Made by a program: the position numbers and the translations under genes. 36,901 nt of DNA, from assembly GCA_019242655.1 (NCBI GenBank), contig JAFAVH010000373.1, forward strand, positions 1 through 36,901. The letters run 5' to 3'. Shown one piece after another: positions 29,097 to 36,901 of the stretch. The notes beneath the pieces were generated by a model, which made no database searches, had not been told where the DNA came from, and saw nothing but the letters and a program-made list of their open reading frames with translations. Each line of letters opens with the position of its first letter. Within the stretch, counting starts at the first letter, position 1. The DNA is from Methylobacteriaceae bacterium (GTDB taxonomy: Bacteria; Pseudomonadota; Alphaproteobacteria; Rhizobiales; Beijerinckiaceae).

Positions 29097-29253
29097 GCGT
29101 GGCCCACATCCTCAGCCCGGCACAAGCGGAGCATGAGCCGGGCGGCCAGCCAAATCAATGGCGCCGGCGAGGCCCTCGATCTTTGCCCTAATGATGATTA
29201 TTTGCGATGCTGAGATGCATATGAGGGGCGAGATTCCCCGCCCGGAGAAGACG

Positions 29254-29640
29254 ATGGCCGCGCCGCGCCGCAAGATCAAAGTGATGTCGCTGACCGATGC
29301 CGCGGCGGCGCGCGTGCGCGACATCGTCGAAAATGCCGCTAAGCCGCTCGCGGGCCTCCGCGTCGGCGTCAAGAATGGCGGCTGCGCCGGGATGTCCTAC
29401 ACGATGGAAATGGCCGAGGCAGCAAACCCGACCGATGAGATCGTCGAGGACAAGGGCGTGACCGTCCTTATCGACCCGAAGGCGATCCTGTTCCTGCTCG
29501 GCACCGAGATGGACTACCAGACGACAAAATTGTCGTCGGGTTTTGTCTTCAACAATCCGAACCAGACCTCGGCCTGCGGCTGCGGCGAGAGCGTCGCCAT
29601 CACTCCGGCAAGTCCCGAACTCGCTGGCCTCCAGGCCTGA
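29254..29640 (+). CDS. sufA: A-type iron-sulfur carrier, SufA/HesB/IscA family
   Basis: A-type carriers hold and deliver Fe-S clusters or iron to apoproteins. The 128-residue product has the conserved Cys in VGVKNGGCAGMSYTMEMA and the paired Cys in TSACGCGES, giving the three ligands. LSLTDAAAARVRDIVENA at the N-terminus and the segment LFLLGTEMDYQTTKLSSGFV are also typical. I chose the ATG at 29254, preceded by GGAG; longer readings from 29221 or 29158 add atypical sequence. No other suf or isc genes lie in the window. The glpD gene starts 3 nt after its stop, in the same reading frame. Confidence 0.92.
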   Translation: MAAPRRKIKVMSLTDAAAARVRDIVENAAKPLAGLRVGVKNGGCAGMSYTMEMAEAANPTDEIVEDKGVTVLIDPKAILFLLGTEMDYQTTKLSSGFVFNNPNQTSACGCGESVAITPASPELAGLQA

Positions 29641-29643
29641 GGC

Positions 29644-31197
29644 TTGGGTGAGGCTTCCGGCCCGGATCAGAGGGGCCTCTACGATCTCCTGATCATCGGC
29701 GGCGGCATCAACGGCGCCGGCATCGCTCGCGATGCGGTGGGTCGCGGCTTAAAAATTCTGCTCGTCGAGCAGGACGATCTTGCTGCCCACACCTCCTCGG
29801 CCTCGACCAAACTAATCCATGGCGGGCTTCGCTACCTCGAGACCTACGACTTCCGCCTCGTCCGCGAATCCCTGCTCGAACGCGAGCGGTTGCTCGCCGT
29901 GGCGCCGCATCTCGTGCAACCGTTGCGTTTCGTCCTGCCGCACGATCCGCTCACGCGCCCGGCCTGGCTCGTGCGGCTCGGCCTCTTCCTTTACGACCAT
30001 CTTGCACCACGAAGGCGGCTGCCGTCCTGCGAGCGTCTCGATCTTAGGAAAGACGCGCGCGGCGCGCCGCTGAAATCCCTTTCGTCCGTTGCCTTCGCCT
30101 ATTCCGATTGCGCAACCGACGATTCGCGGCTCGTTGTCGCCAATTGCGTGGATGCCGCCGAACGTGGCGCAACCATCCGGACGCGCACGCGGCTCGAACA
30201 GGCCGAGCGCACCGAAGGGCTCTGGAACTGCATCATGGTCGATCGCGACACGAGCGCCATGTCGCGGGTCCGCGCGCGTGGGCTGATCAACGCCGCCGGG
30301 CCTTGGGTTTCGGAGGTGCTGAATTCGCTTGGGCATCCGACGCAAAAGCACGTGCGGCTCGTCAAAGGCAGTCACATCGTCGTTCGTCGCCTGTATGAGG
30401 GCGAGCATGCCTACATGCTGCAGAATCCCGATCGCCGCATCGTTTTCGCGATTCCGTATGAGCGCGATTTCACGCTCATCGGGACGACCGACATTCCGTT
30501 CGAAGCGCCGCCGGTGCAGCCGGTGATTTCGGATGACGAAGCCGATTACTTGCTGGAAACGATCGGCCGTTGGTTCAAGAAGCCGGCGACATCCGCCGAT
30601 ATTGTTTGGACCTATTCCGGCGTGCGGCCGCTGTTCGACGACGGTTCGCACAACGTGTCTGCAATGACTCGCGACTACGCCTTCGATCTCAACGCACCTG
30701 ACGGCGCGGCGCCGCTTCTGTCGATCTTCGGCGGCAAGCTTACGACGTACCGGCGGCTCGCCGAACACGCGCTCGATGATTTGCAGCGCTTTTTCCCGCA
30801 GATGAAGGCCGCGTGGACCGGCGACGCGCCGCTTCCCGGTGGGAATGTGCCGGGCGGTGATATCGACACTTATGCGCGCGAATTTTCCGCGCGACACCCA
30901 TTCCTGCAGCCCGAGACGGCGGAACGGCTCGTGCATTCTTACGGAACGCGCGCCGATGAAGCGATCGGCAACGCGAAATCGCTCGACGATCTCGGCCGCG
31001 ATTTCGGTTCTGGCTTGTCCGAAGCAGAGGTGCGTTACCTCACGCAGAAAGAATGGGCGCAAGGCGCCGATGATGTTTTGTGGCGCAGATCGAAGCTGGG
31101 ATTGCGTATCACTGGAGAGACATCGGAAGACATTGACGCGGCGCTGCTGCAGATGCGTTCCGAAACGATTGCAAGCCGCGCCAAAGTCGAAACCTAG
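29644..31197 (+). CDS. glpD: Glycerol-3-phosphate dehydrogenase, aerobic FAD type
   Basis: GlpD oxidises glycerol-3-phosphate to dihydroxyacetone phosphate and passes electrons to quinone at the inner membrane. The 517-residue protein begins LYDLLIIGGGINGAGIARDA, the FAD dinucleotide fold, then SSASTKLIHGGLRYLETYDF. Further conserved parts are VRLVKGSHIVVRR, FAIPYERDFTLIGTTDIPFE, WTYSGVRPLFDDG and LSIFGGKLTTYRRLAEHAL. The only canonical start between the sufA stop and the FAD motif is the TTG at 29644, with a weak Shine-Dalgarno, so coupling to sufA translation is likely. Its TAG stop shares a CTAG palindrome with the stop of the opposing DUF4239 gene. Confidence 0.95.
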   Translation: MGEASGPDQRGLYDLLIIGGGINGAGIARDAVGRGLKILLVEQDDLAAHTSSASTKLIHGGLRYLETYDFRLVRESLLERERLLAVAPHLVQPLRFVLPHDPLTRPAWLVRLGLFLYDHLAPRRRLPSCERLDLRKDARGAPLKSLSSVAFAYSDCATDDSRLVVANCVDAAERGATIRTRTRLEQAERTEGLWNCIMVDRDTSAMSRVRARGLINAAGPWVSEVLNSLGHPTQKHVRLVKGSHIVVRRLYEGEHAYMLQNPDRRIVFAIPYERDFTLIGTTDIPFEAPPVQPVISDDEADYLLETIGRWFKKPATSADIVWTYSGVRPLFDDGSHNVSAMTRDYAFDLNAPDGAAPLLSIFGGKLTTYRRLAEHALDDLQRFFPQMKAAWTGDAPLPGGNVPGGDIDTYAREFSARHPFLQPETAERLVHSYGTRADEAIGNAKSLDDLGRDFGSGLSEAEVRYLTQKEWAQGADDVLWRRSKLGLRITGETSEDIDAALLQMRSETIASRAKVET

Positions 31198-31979
31198 GGA
31201 TGCTTCCCCTCCCCGAATTCCTCGTACACCTTTTGCAGGGCTTCCGGCTGCACTTTCACCGAGCCGGCAAACGGGCGATCGATCGCGACGATCACGAAAA
31301 GCCCCGCGAAAATTAACAAGGACAGCATCCCCGTCATCAGCGTCTGCACAACGACGTTCTGCGTGCCGAAAAAGAACGTGAAGCTGATCGTGAGCACCGC
31401 GCCGCCAAACAGCACCAGCCATAATACGCTTGGAACCGTTCCCACGGCCGCGATGAGCCGGTCGCGGCGCGCCTGCGTGACGAGATCGAGCTCCCGGAGC
31501 ATCTCGCTGAGCACGATCCTGCTGCGCTCGTCGCTGGAACGCACGCCAAGAACAGTCGCATAGGCGTGATCGAGTGCTTGGCGGACATGCGCGCTGTCGC
31601 GCCCCTGCTCCATTGCCGGCCATTCCTCATTGATCGCCGCTTTGGTATAGTCCGTCAGGTTCTCGCGAAAGACTTTGGCAGTCTCTTCATCGAGCCCGCC
31701 GGACAAGCGATAGAGCGTGGCGATCGCGCCCGCCTCCTTTGCGGCCGTGCGCTCGCCCTCGGCGAATTTCTCCCATACGACAATGACGGCGAACGCAAGC
31801 AAAACGGCGTAGAGAACGCCGACCGTGGCGAACTTGAAGCCGGCGACCTCGTTGTTGACGCGTAGCCGATCGAGATGGACGCGGCGGCGGATGAGAGCGG
31901 GACCGCTCATCGCGACGAGCGTCGTCAAGCCGACGAGTATGATCGCGGACAACCAAAGTGGCAGCGTGCTGAGAAACAT
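31194..31979 (-). CDS. DUF4239 family membrane protein
   Basis: This 261-residue protein has an N-terminal pair of membrane helices (SALPLW-like [19 protein letters not shown] and [20 protein letters not shown]), a long cytosolic helical middle (about 80-175), and two more helices near the C-terminus ([19 protein letters not shown] and [20 protein letters not shown]). The motif [20 protein letters not shown] is the DUF4239 hallmark. No function is known for the family. It is opposite in strand to the glp genes that flank it and its stop overlaps that of glpD. It is divergent from glpK. Confidence 0.88.
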   Translation of the reverse strand: MFLSTLPLWLSAIILVGLTTLVAMSGPALIRRRVHLDRLRVNNEVAGFKFATVGVLYAVLLAFAVIVVWEKFAEGERTAAKEAGAIATLYRLSGGLDEETAKVFRENLTDYTKAAINEEWPAMEQGRDSAHVRQALDHAYATVLGVRSSDERSRIVLSEMLRELDLVTQARRDRLIAAVGTVPSVLWLVLFGGAVLTISFTFFFGTQNVVVQTLMTGMLSLLIFAGLFVIVAIDRPFAGSVKVQPEALQKVYEEFGEGKHP

Positions 31980-32117
31980 CGCGCTTTCCGCTATTGCCGG
32001 ACGAACCGATGCTCATCCTGTACTTCGCGCCGGGCGCAAGCTCAATGGCGGTACAGAAAACAATCGAAATCGAACAGACAATCGGCTACGAATTGCCGAA
32101 ATAGGCGGGGAGGACGC

Positions 32118-33614
32118 ATGCCATCTTACGTCGGCGCAATCGATCAAGGCTCGACATCAACGCGCTTCATCATTTTCGATCGCGCCGGGAAAATCATCGC
32201 GCAAGCGCAGCGCGAACATGAGCAGATCTATCCGCGGCCGGGTTTTGTCGAACACGACGCGAGCGAAATTTGGCGCAATACGCGTCTGGTGATCACAGAG
32301 GCTTTGTCGCAGGCAGGTGTTGTCCCGGGCAATCTCGCCGCCATCGGCATCACCAATCAACGCGAGACGACGCTCCTATGGGACGGCCGCAAAGGCGCAC
32401 CTCTCCACAACGCGTTGGTTTGGCAAGACACCCGCACCGATACGCTGGTCGCGCAATTTGCCAAAGACGGCGGCAAGGATCGCCTACGCGACAAAACCGG
32501 CCTGCCGCTCACGACATATTTCTCGAGCCTCAAACTGAAATGGCTCATCGACAATGTGCCTGGTGCGGGCGCCGCAGCTGAAGAGGGCAATGCGCTATTC
32601 GGCACCATCGATTCGTGGCTCGTGTGGAATCTTACAGGCGGCGTGAACGGCGGCCGCCACATCACCGACGTCACGAATGCCTCGCGCACGCAGCTCATGG
32701 ATTTGCGCACGCTCGAATGGGATCAAGCGATTCTCGATCTCTTCGGCATCCCGCGCGCGTGCTTGCCGGAGATCGTTTCTTCGTCGGAACAATTTGGCAT
32801 CGCGGGCGAGCCGCTCGCCGGCGTACCGATCTGCGGCATTCTCGGCGATCAGCAGGCGGCGCTTTTCGGCCAAGCATGTTTGCAACCGGGCGAGGCGAAG
32901 AACACCTACGGCACCGGCTGCTTTCTTCTGATGAATACCGGCGAGACGCCCTACCCCTCCACGCACGGGCTGCTCACGACGCTCGCTTACAAGCTCGGCG
33001 ACGCGCCTCCGGTTTACGCGCTCGAAGGATCGATCGCCATTGCCGGCGCGCTCGTGCAATGGCTGCGCGACAATCTGCAGCTGATCGCGACGTCGGCCGA
33101 GATCGAGACGCTGGCGCGCAGCGTCGACGACAATGGCGACGTCTACATCGTGCCGGCTTTCTCCGGCCTATACGCCCCGCATTGGCGCGAGGATGCGCGC
33201 GGCGTCGTTTGCGGGCTCACGCGCTTTGCCGGGCGCGGTCATATCGCCCGCGCCGCGCTCGAGGCGACCGCCTTCCAGACGCGCGAGATAATAATAGCGA
33301 TGAGCGCCGATTCCGGCGTGCCGATTCGCGAGTTGCGTGCCGATGGCGGCATGGTCGTCAACGATCTGCTCATGCAATTCCAAGCCGATCTCCTCGATGT
33401 CGAGGTGGTACGCCCGCAAGTCATCGAGACGACGGCGCTCGGCGCCGCTTATGCGGCAGGGCTCGCCGTCGGCTACTGGGCCTCGCCCCAAGATATTTCC
33501 GACAATTGGGCTGTCGGCCATCGTTGGCATCCGCAAATGGGCGAAGGACGCCGTGCGCAGCTGAATGCGGCATGGGACAAGGCGGTCGTGCGGTCCTTGG
33601 GATGGGTCGGCTGA
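32118..33614 (+). CDS. glpK: Glycerol kinase
   Basis: GlpK phosphorylates glycerol with ATP, giving the substrate of GlpD. The 498-residue protein starts [20 protein letters not shown], and then shows [32 protein letters not shown] with the glycerol-binding Arg-Glu pair, [61 protein letters not shown] and [20 protein letters not shown]. All are family marks, and the length is normal. The ATG at 32118 is preceded by GGGAGG. glpD lies 0.9 kb upstream, with a DUF4239 gene on the opposite strand between them. No glpF or glpR is in the window. Confidence 0.97.
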   Translation: MPSYVGAIDQGSTSTRFIIFDRAGKIIAQAQREHEQIYPRPGFVEHDASEIWRNTRLVITEALSQAGVVPGNLAAIGITNQRETTLLWDGRKGAPLHNALVWQDTRTDTLVAQFAKDGGKDRLRDKTGLPLTTYFSSLKLKWLIDNVPGAGAAAEEGNALFGTIDSWLVWNLTGGVNGGRHITDVTNASRTQLMDLRTLEWDQAILDLFGIPRACLPEIVSSSEQFGIAGEPLAGVPICGILGDQQAALFGQACLQPGEAKNTYGTGCFLLMNTGETPYPSTHGLLTTLAYKLGDAPPVYALEGSIAIAGALVQWLRDNLQLIATSAEIETLARSVDDNGDVYIVPAFSGLYAPHWREDARGVVCGLTRFAGRGHIARAALEATAFQTREIIIAMSADSGVPIRELRADGGMVVNDLLMQFQADLLDVEVVRPQVIETTALGAAYAAGLAVGYWASPQDISDNWAVGHRWHPQMGEGRRAQLNAAWDKAVVRSLGWVG

Positions 33615-33722
33615 TCCGTCAATCGTCGCACAATGCTTGAGCTTGGCAATCGGCTGCGATTGTTACACTCTCCCGGACTATCTTTATCGGGGTGAACCCG
33701 AAATGCCAGTTTGGGGTGGGGA

Positions 33723-34838
33723 GTGACGATCGACCTTACAGACGCAGGGCCGATCCTGATCGAACGCGCGAGCCCTCGGCCGGCGCCGAGATCGGACGGT
33801 TCGACCTTCCGGGCGCAGCAGAGCCACACTTATGCGGCGCTCGACCTCGGCACGAACAATTGCCGTCTTCTCGTCGCGCGACCGCACCAAGACCGCGCAC
33901 GCAACGGTTCGGACGGGCTGCGCATCGTCGATGCCTTTTCGAGCATCGTGCGGCTCGGAGAAGGCCTGCACCAGACGGGCGAGCTTGGCGAGGTGGCGAT
34001 CGCCCGCACGCTCGAGGCGCTTGCAGTCTGCCGCACCAAAATGGATCAGCGCGGCGTCACGCGCGCGCGCCTCATCGCGACGGAAGCGTGTCGTATGGCC
34101 GCGAATGGCGAGGAGTTCCTCGAACGCGTGCGCGAGGAACTCGAGCTCGAACTCGAAATCATCGATCGCGAGACGGAGGCGCGGCTTGCCGCGCTTGGCT
34201 GCGCGGCGCTCGCCGACCCGCAAGCCGAAGGCGTGCTCATCTTCGATATCGGCGGCGGTTCGTCGGAGTTGATCTGGTTTGATCCGGCACAGACACAAGA
34301 TGGTTCCGCGACGGATCGCGTCGACATCCGGCTTTGGACCTCGCTGCAGATCGGCGTCGTGTCGCTGGCCGAACAGTTCGGTGGGATGGACGTGTCACCG
34401 GAAACCTATGATGCAATGGTGTCGCATGTCGCCCGCGCCGTCGAAGCGTTTCTGAGCCGTGCGATGGGCGAGCGCCACTGCTCGCGATTCCATCTGCTTG
34501 GCACATCGGGGACGGTGACGACGGTTGCCGGCGTGCATCTCAACCTCGCCCGCTACGACCGCCGCCGCGTCGATGGGTTATGGATGTCGGCTGGCGACGT
34601 CAGTGCAGCGATCGCGCGGCTCAGGCGCATGTCCTATGCCGAGCGGGCCGCACATGGCTGCATCGGGCCGGCGCGCGCCGACCTCGTGCTTGCGGGATGC
34701 GCGATCCTGGAAGCGATCCGCCGCGCCTTTCCGGCGCCGCGATTGCGCATCGCCGACCGCGGCCTGCGCGAGGGCATCCTGATCGAGCTCATGCGCGCCG
34801 ATGGTGTCTGGGACCACCATGCCGAGACGGTGGCGTGA
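33723..34838 (+). CDS. Exopolyphosphatase / pppGpp phosphohydrolase (Ppx/GppA) family protein
   Basis: The product of about 371 residues has the ASKHA-fold ATPase-like domain. Family marks are YAALDLGTNNCRLLVARP, DAFSSIVRLGEGLHQTG, TEACRMAANGEEFLERV, and the second phosphate loop VLIFDIGGGSSELIWF, followed by LGTSGTVTTVAGV. Enzymes of this group hydrolyse inorganic polyphosphate and/or pppGpp; alphaproteobacterial short forms like this lack the C-terminal HD domain of E. coli Ppx. I prefer the GTG at 33723 (G-rich Shine-Dalgarno just upstream) over a TTG at 33711. Its stop overlaps the rlmE start (GTGA), so the two are coupled. Confidence 0.92.
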   Translation: MTIDLTDAGPILIERASPRPAPRSDGSTFRAQQSHTYAALDLGTNNCRLLVARPHQDRARNGSDGLRIVDAFSSIVRLGEGLHQTGELGEVAIARTLEALAVCRTKMDQRGVTRARLIATEACRMAANGEEFLERVREELELELEIIDRETEARLAALGCAALADPQAEGVLIFDIGGGSSELIWFDPAQTQDGSATDRVDIRLWTSLQIGVVSLAEQFGGMDVSPETYDAMVSHVARAVEAFLSRAMGERHCSRFHLLGTSGTVTTVAGVHLNLARYDRRRVDGLWMSAGDVSAAIARLRRMSYAERAAHGCIGPARADLVLAGCAILEAIRRAFPAPRLRIADRGLREGILIELMRADGVWDHHAETVA

Positions 34839-35545
34839 CGCCGAAGAGCGGCGGCCAGAAATCAGGACGCGAAGGCGGACGCTCGCTCAAGACGCGGGTC
34901 AAGACGGCGCGAAAGCGCTCGCTCTCCTCGACGCTTTGGCTCGAGCGTCAGCTCAATGATCCCTATGTCGCGCGCGCGCGTCACGAAGGTTTGCGTTCAC
35001 GCGCGGCGTTCAAGCTCATCGAGATCGATGACAAATACCAGCTACTGAAATCCGGTCAGCGCATCGTCGACCTCGGCGCAGCCCCAGGAGGATGGTCGCA
35101 AGTCGCGGCGAAGCGTATCGGCGCGGCTAACGGCAAGGGCCACGTTGCCGGCATCGATCTTCTTGACATCGATCCCATTGCCGGCGTCGACTTTGCCGTC
35201 ATGGATTTCAACGCAGCGGACGCACCGGCGCGCCTAAAGCGGATGCTTGGTGGACCGGCCGATGGCGTTCTCTCCGACATGGCCGCCAACGCGACCGGAC
35301 ATCGCAAGACCGACCATCTGCGCATCGTCGCGCTTGCGGAACTCGCCGCCGAATTTGCCCGCGAGGTTCTGTCGCCAGGTGGTTTCTTTCTCGCAAAAGT
35401 GCTGCAGGGCGGCACCGAAGGCGAGCTGCTCGCGGGCCTCAAGCGCGATTTCGCCAAAGTGCATCACGTGAAGCCCGCCGCGAGCCGCGCTGATTCCGCG
35501 GAGCTTTATGTGCTGGCGACGGGGTTTCGTGGGGCGAGCGACTGA
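34835..35545 (+). CDS. rlmE: 23S rRNA (uridine-2'-O)-methyltransferase RlmE
   Basis: RlmE (FtsJ/RrmJ) methylates the 2'-hydroxyl of U2552 in the 23S rRNA A loop. The 236-residue protein has a basic N-terminal extension rich in Lys, Arg and Ser, then WLERQLNDPYVARARHEGLR, RSRAAFKLIEIDDKYQLL, and the SAM motif IVDLGAAPGGWSQVAA. The K-D-K-E catalytic tetrad is recognisable in RAAFKL, SDMAANATG, FLAKVLQGG and SAELYVLA. The GTG start lies in the overlap GTGA with the Ppx/GppA stop. The order ppx-rlmE is common in alphaproteobacteria. Confidence 0.96.
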   Translation: MTPKSGGQKSGREGGRSLKTRVKTARKRSLSSTLWLERQLNDPYVARARHEGLRSRAAFKLIEIDDKYQLLKSGQRIVDLGAAPGGWSQVAAKRIGAANGKGHVAGIDLLDIDPIAGVDFAVMDFNAADAPARLKRMLGGPADGVLSDMAANATGHRKTDHLRIVALAELAAEFAREVLSPGGFFLAKVLQGGTEGELLAGLKRDFAKVHHVKPAASRADSAELYVLATGFRGASD

Positions 35546-35550
35546 AAGCC

Positions 35551-36901
35551 TTATGTCACCTCGAACCAGCCAGACAGCCCGCTGATCTGGTGCTCGATAA
35601 CATCGCAATTGATCGCCCATTTGCCGGGATTGTCGGCAACGAAAGCGACGCGTTTGGTGCGGCCCTCAGCGACGATGACGGCATTTCGCCAATAAGGCTC
35701 CCACCCATCGTCAAGATCGTGCAGGAGGCGCACGACGTGGCCATGGACGCGCATGTTCTGCGTCACCAGCGTTTTGTTGACAAAGCCGAGCGACACCGAC
35801 GCGCCCCGTTTCACCGAAAATAGCGGCTTGCCATCAAACCCGCCGGGCTGTCCGTTCAGCGTCCACAAGGTCTTTGCGCCGGCAGCGACGCGCGCGCTTC
35901 CGCCCTCGACAACAATGTCCACTTTCTTTGCCGCGGCAAGTGGGATGCCGGCCGGCAGCAACGGATTGAGCGGCAGCGAAGCGATCGCAAGGCGCGCGGG
36001 ACGCTTTTCCCCCTTTGTCTTCAATACGCAGAGATCGCGGTCGGCCTCGTTCATGCCGCGTAAGACGACTTTCGCGCTTTCGCTCTCACCATCCGGCAAA
36101 TCGAACATGAGATCGAAACGTGCGCCGGGCCCAACCGGAATCGTCTGCCGGACAGGCTCGAACGGATCGCAGGGCTGTCCGTCGATCGCCATGACAAACG
36201 GCTTGAATCCTTCGAAGGCGATGAACATGAATCGCGCATTGGCGACATTCGCCAGCCGCAGGCGAATCCGCGATCCCGGCGCGAATGTCTCTTGAATGGG
36301 CGCCGCTTGCGTGTTTGCCGTGAGGAGCGAGCCGATCCGCCCCGCCCCGCCGACGTCGGCAGGATTGCCGAAATCCTTGACGAGCATGCCCTGCTCATCG
36401 AGACGCCAATCATCGATGAGAAGCGCAAAATCGCGGTCTACCTGCGGCGGCGAAGGCTCGTCGACGATCAACAAGCCGTAAAGGCCGCGCGCGATCTGCT
36501 CGCTCGTGAACGGCGCAACAAATGGGCGATAGAGATAAAGCCCGCTATCGGGCACCTTGAAACGATAATCGAAAACGGCCCCCGACATCACCGGCTTCTG
36601 CGTAAGGCCCACAACACCATCCATTGCATTTTGGATGCGCACGCCCTGCCAGTGCAGGCTCGTCGGCTGATCGAGCTTGTTGAGGAGGCGCACCACCACC
36701 TCTTCGCCGACTTTGGCGTGCAGCAACGGCCCGGGCACTTGGCCGTCATAGCCCCACATATCCGTTTCGGATGCGGCGCCGGGCTTAATGCGGTGAGGAG
36801 ATTTCCGTGCCTCGAGGACGCGCATGCCTTCCGGTGCGGCGGCATCCGCTGGTTTTGCCGCGCCTTGCGCGCGGGCGGCGATCGGTAGCAACGTCGCCGC
36901 A
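35551..36901 (-). CDS. Multicopper-oxidase-fold protein with most copper ligands lost (5' end outside the window)
   Basis: The reading frame is open to the right edge, and the visible start of the protein (AATLLPIAARAQGAA) looks like the end of a signal peptide with an ARA cleavage site, so only the first residues are missing. About 446 residues show three cupredoxin-like domains. The usual copper motifs are altered: LHWQGVRIQ has Gln for the second His, LYLYRPF replaces the YHxH site, TQNMRVHGH has lost the first and second His, and INCDVIEHQISGLSGWFEV keeps the Cys and the last His but not the flanking ones. This resembles FtsP/SufI-type or other copper-poor multicopper-oxidase relatives in the periplasm. 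Ordinary laccase activity looks unlikely. The role is unknown. Confidence 0.85.
   Translation of the reverse strand, partial: AATLLPIAARAQGAAKPADAAAPEGMRVLEARKSPHRIKPGAASETDMWGYDGQVPGPLLHAKVGEEVVVRLLNKLDQPTSLHWQGVRIQNAMDGVVGLTQKPVMSGAVFDYRFKVPDSGLYLYRPFVAPFTSEQIARGLYGLLIVDEPSPPQVDRDFALLIDDWRLDEQGMLVKDFGNPADVGGAGRIGSLLTANTQAAPIQETFAPGSRIRLRLANVANARFMFIAFEGFKPFVMAIDGQPCDPFEPVRQTIPVGPGARFDLMFDLPDGESESAKVVLRGMNEADRDLCVLKTKGEKRPARLAIASLPLNPLLPAGIPLAAAKKVDIVVEGGSARVAAGAKTLWTLNGQPGGFDGKPLFSVKRGASVSLGFVNKTLVTQNMRVHGHVVRLLHDLDDGWEPYWRNAVIVAEGRTKRVAFVADNPGKWAINCDVIEHQISGLSGWFEVT

Noticed and set aside
29812-31623. A 603-codon open frame on the minus strand, across glpD and part of the DUF4239 gene
   Set aside because: It lies antisense to glpD, which has strong family motifs. 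Its translation is Arg-rich without recognisable domains, as expected for a shadow frame in GC-rich DNA.
33660-33688. TTGTTA and TTTATC with 17-nt spacing upstream of the Ppx/GppA gene, a possible promoter
   Set aside because: Matches to the sigma-70 consensus are only four of six and three of six, so it is not separable from chance.

Overview
The window is a 36.9 kb stretch of high-GC chromosomal DNA from an alphaproteobacterium, most likely of the order Hyphomicrobiales (Rhizobiales). That placement is an inference. It rests on the infA-maf-yacG cluster, the psd-pssA pair, a glutathione-type Atm1 exporter, a DUF4239 membrane protein, citramalate synthase, a hybrid histidine kinase, a globin-type chemoreceptor and common GTG/TTG starts. 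I cannot name the genus. I see no rRNA or tRNA genes, no CRISPR arrays and no recognisable insertion sequences. Genes cover nearly everything, and no gene-free stretch exceeds 300 bases.

Left part (1-9.8 kb), mostly housekeeping. An aldose 1-epimerase gene runs into folD. A soluble globin-coupled chemoreceptor follows, then pcm and a GH15 glucoamylase/trehalase-like enzyme. On the minus strand infA-maf-yacG-GST form a likely unit. A small protein with an arginine-rich tail overlaps the 3' end of pssA, which directly follows psd (phosphatidylethanolamine synthesis).

Middle part (9.9-17 kb), more accessory. It holds a secreted beta-helix-like protein broken by a frameshift and a fosmidomycin-resistance-like MFS transporter. 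Divergent from that is an orphan TRAP-type binding protein with an FAD-linked oxidase 14 nt downstream. The oxidase has a frame-disrupted twin-arginine signal peptide. An Atm1-type ABC exporter follows.

Central housekeeping block (17-24.3 kb): a membrane-anchored LysM protein, a LOG-family phosphoribohydrolase, the guaB-GNAT-cimA unit (guaB probably starts with TTG) and a DHA2-type MFS efflux pump.

Right part (24.3-36.9 kb). A minus-strand run reads hybrid histidine kinase, NAD(P)HX repair enzyme, NIPSNAP protein and tandem ABM-domain protein, with a hairpin over the NIPSNAP ribosome-binding site. On the plus strand come sufA-like, glpD and, beyond an opposing DUF4239 gene, glpK. Together glpD and glpK give the pathway glycerol to glycerol-3-phosphate to dihydroxyacetone phosphate. 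A ppx/gppA-rlmE pair follows. At the right edge is a multicopper-oxidase-fold protein, cut by the window, that has lost most copper ligands.

I do not see a clear, complete undescribed system. The best candidates for a second look are the binding protein/flavin oxidase pair, the kinase-NnrDE-NIPSNAP-ABM run and the ligand-poor multicopper oxidase.
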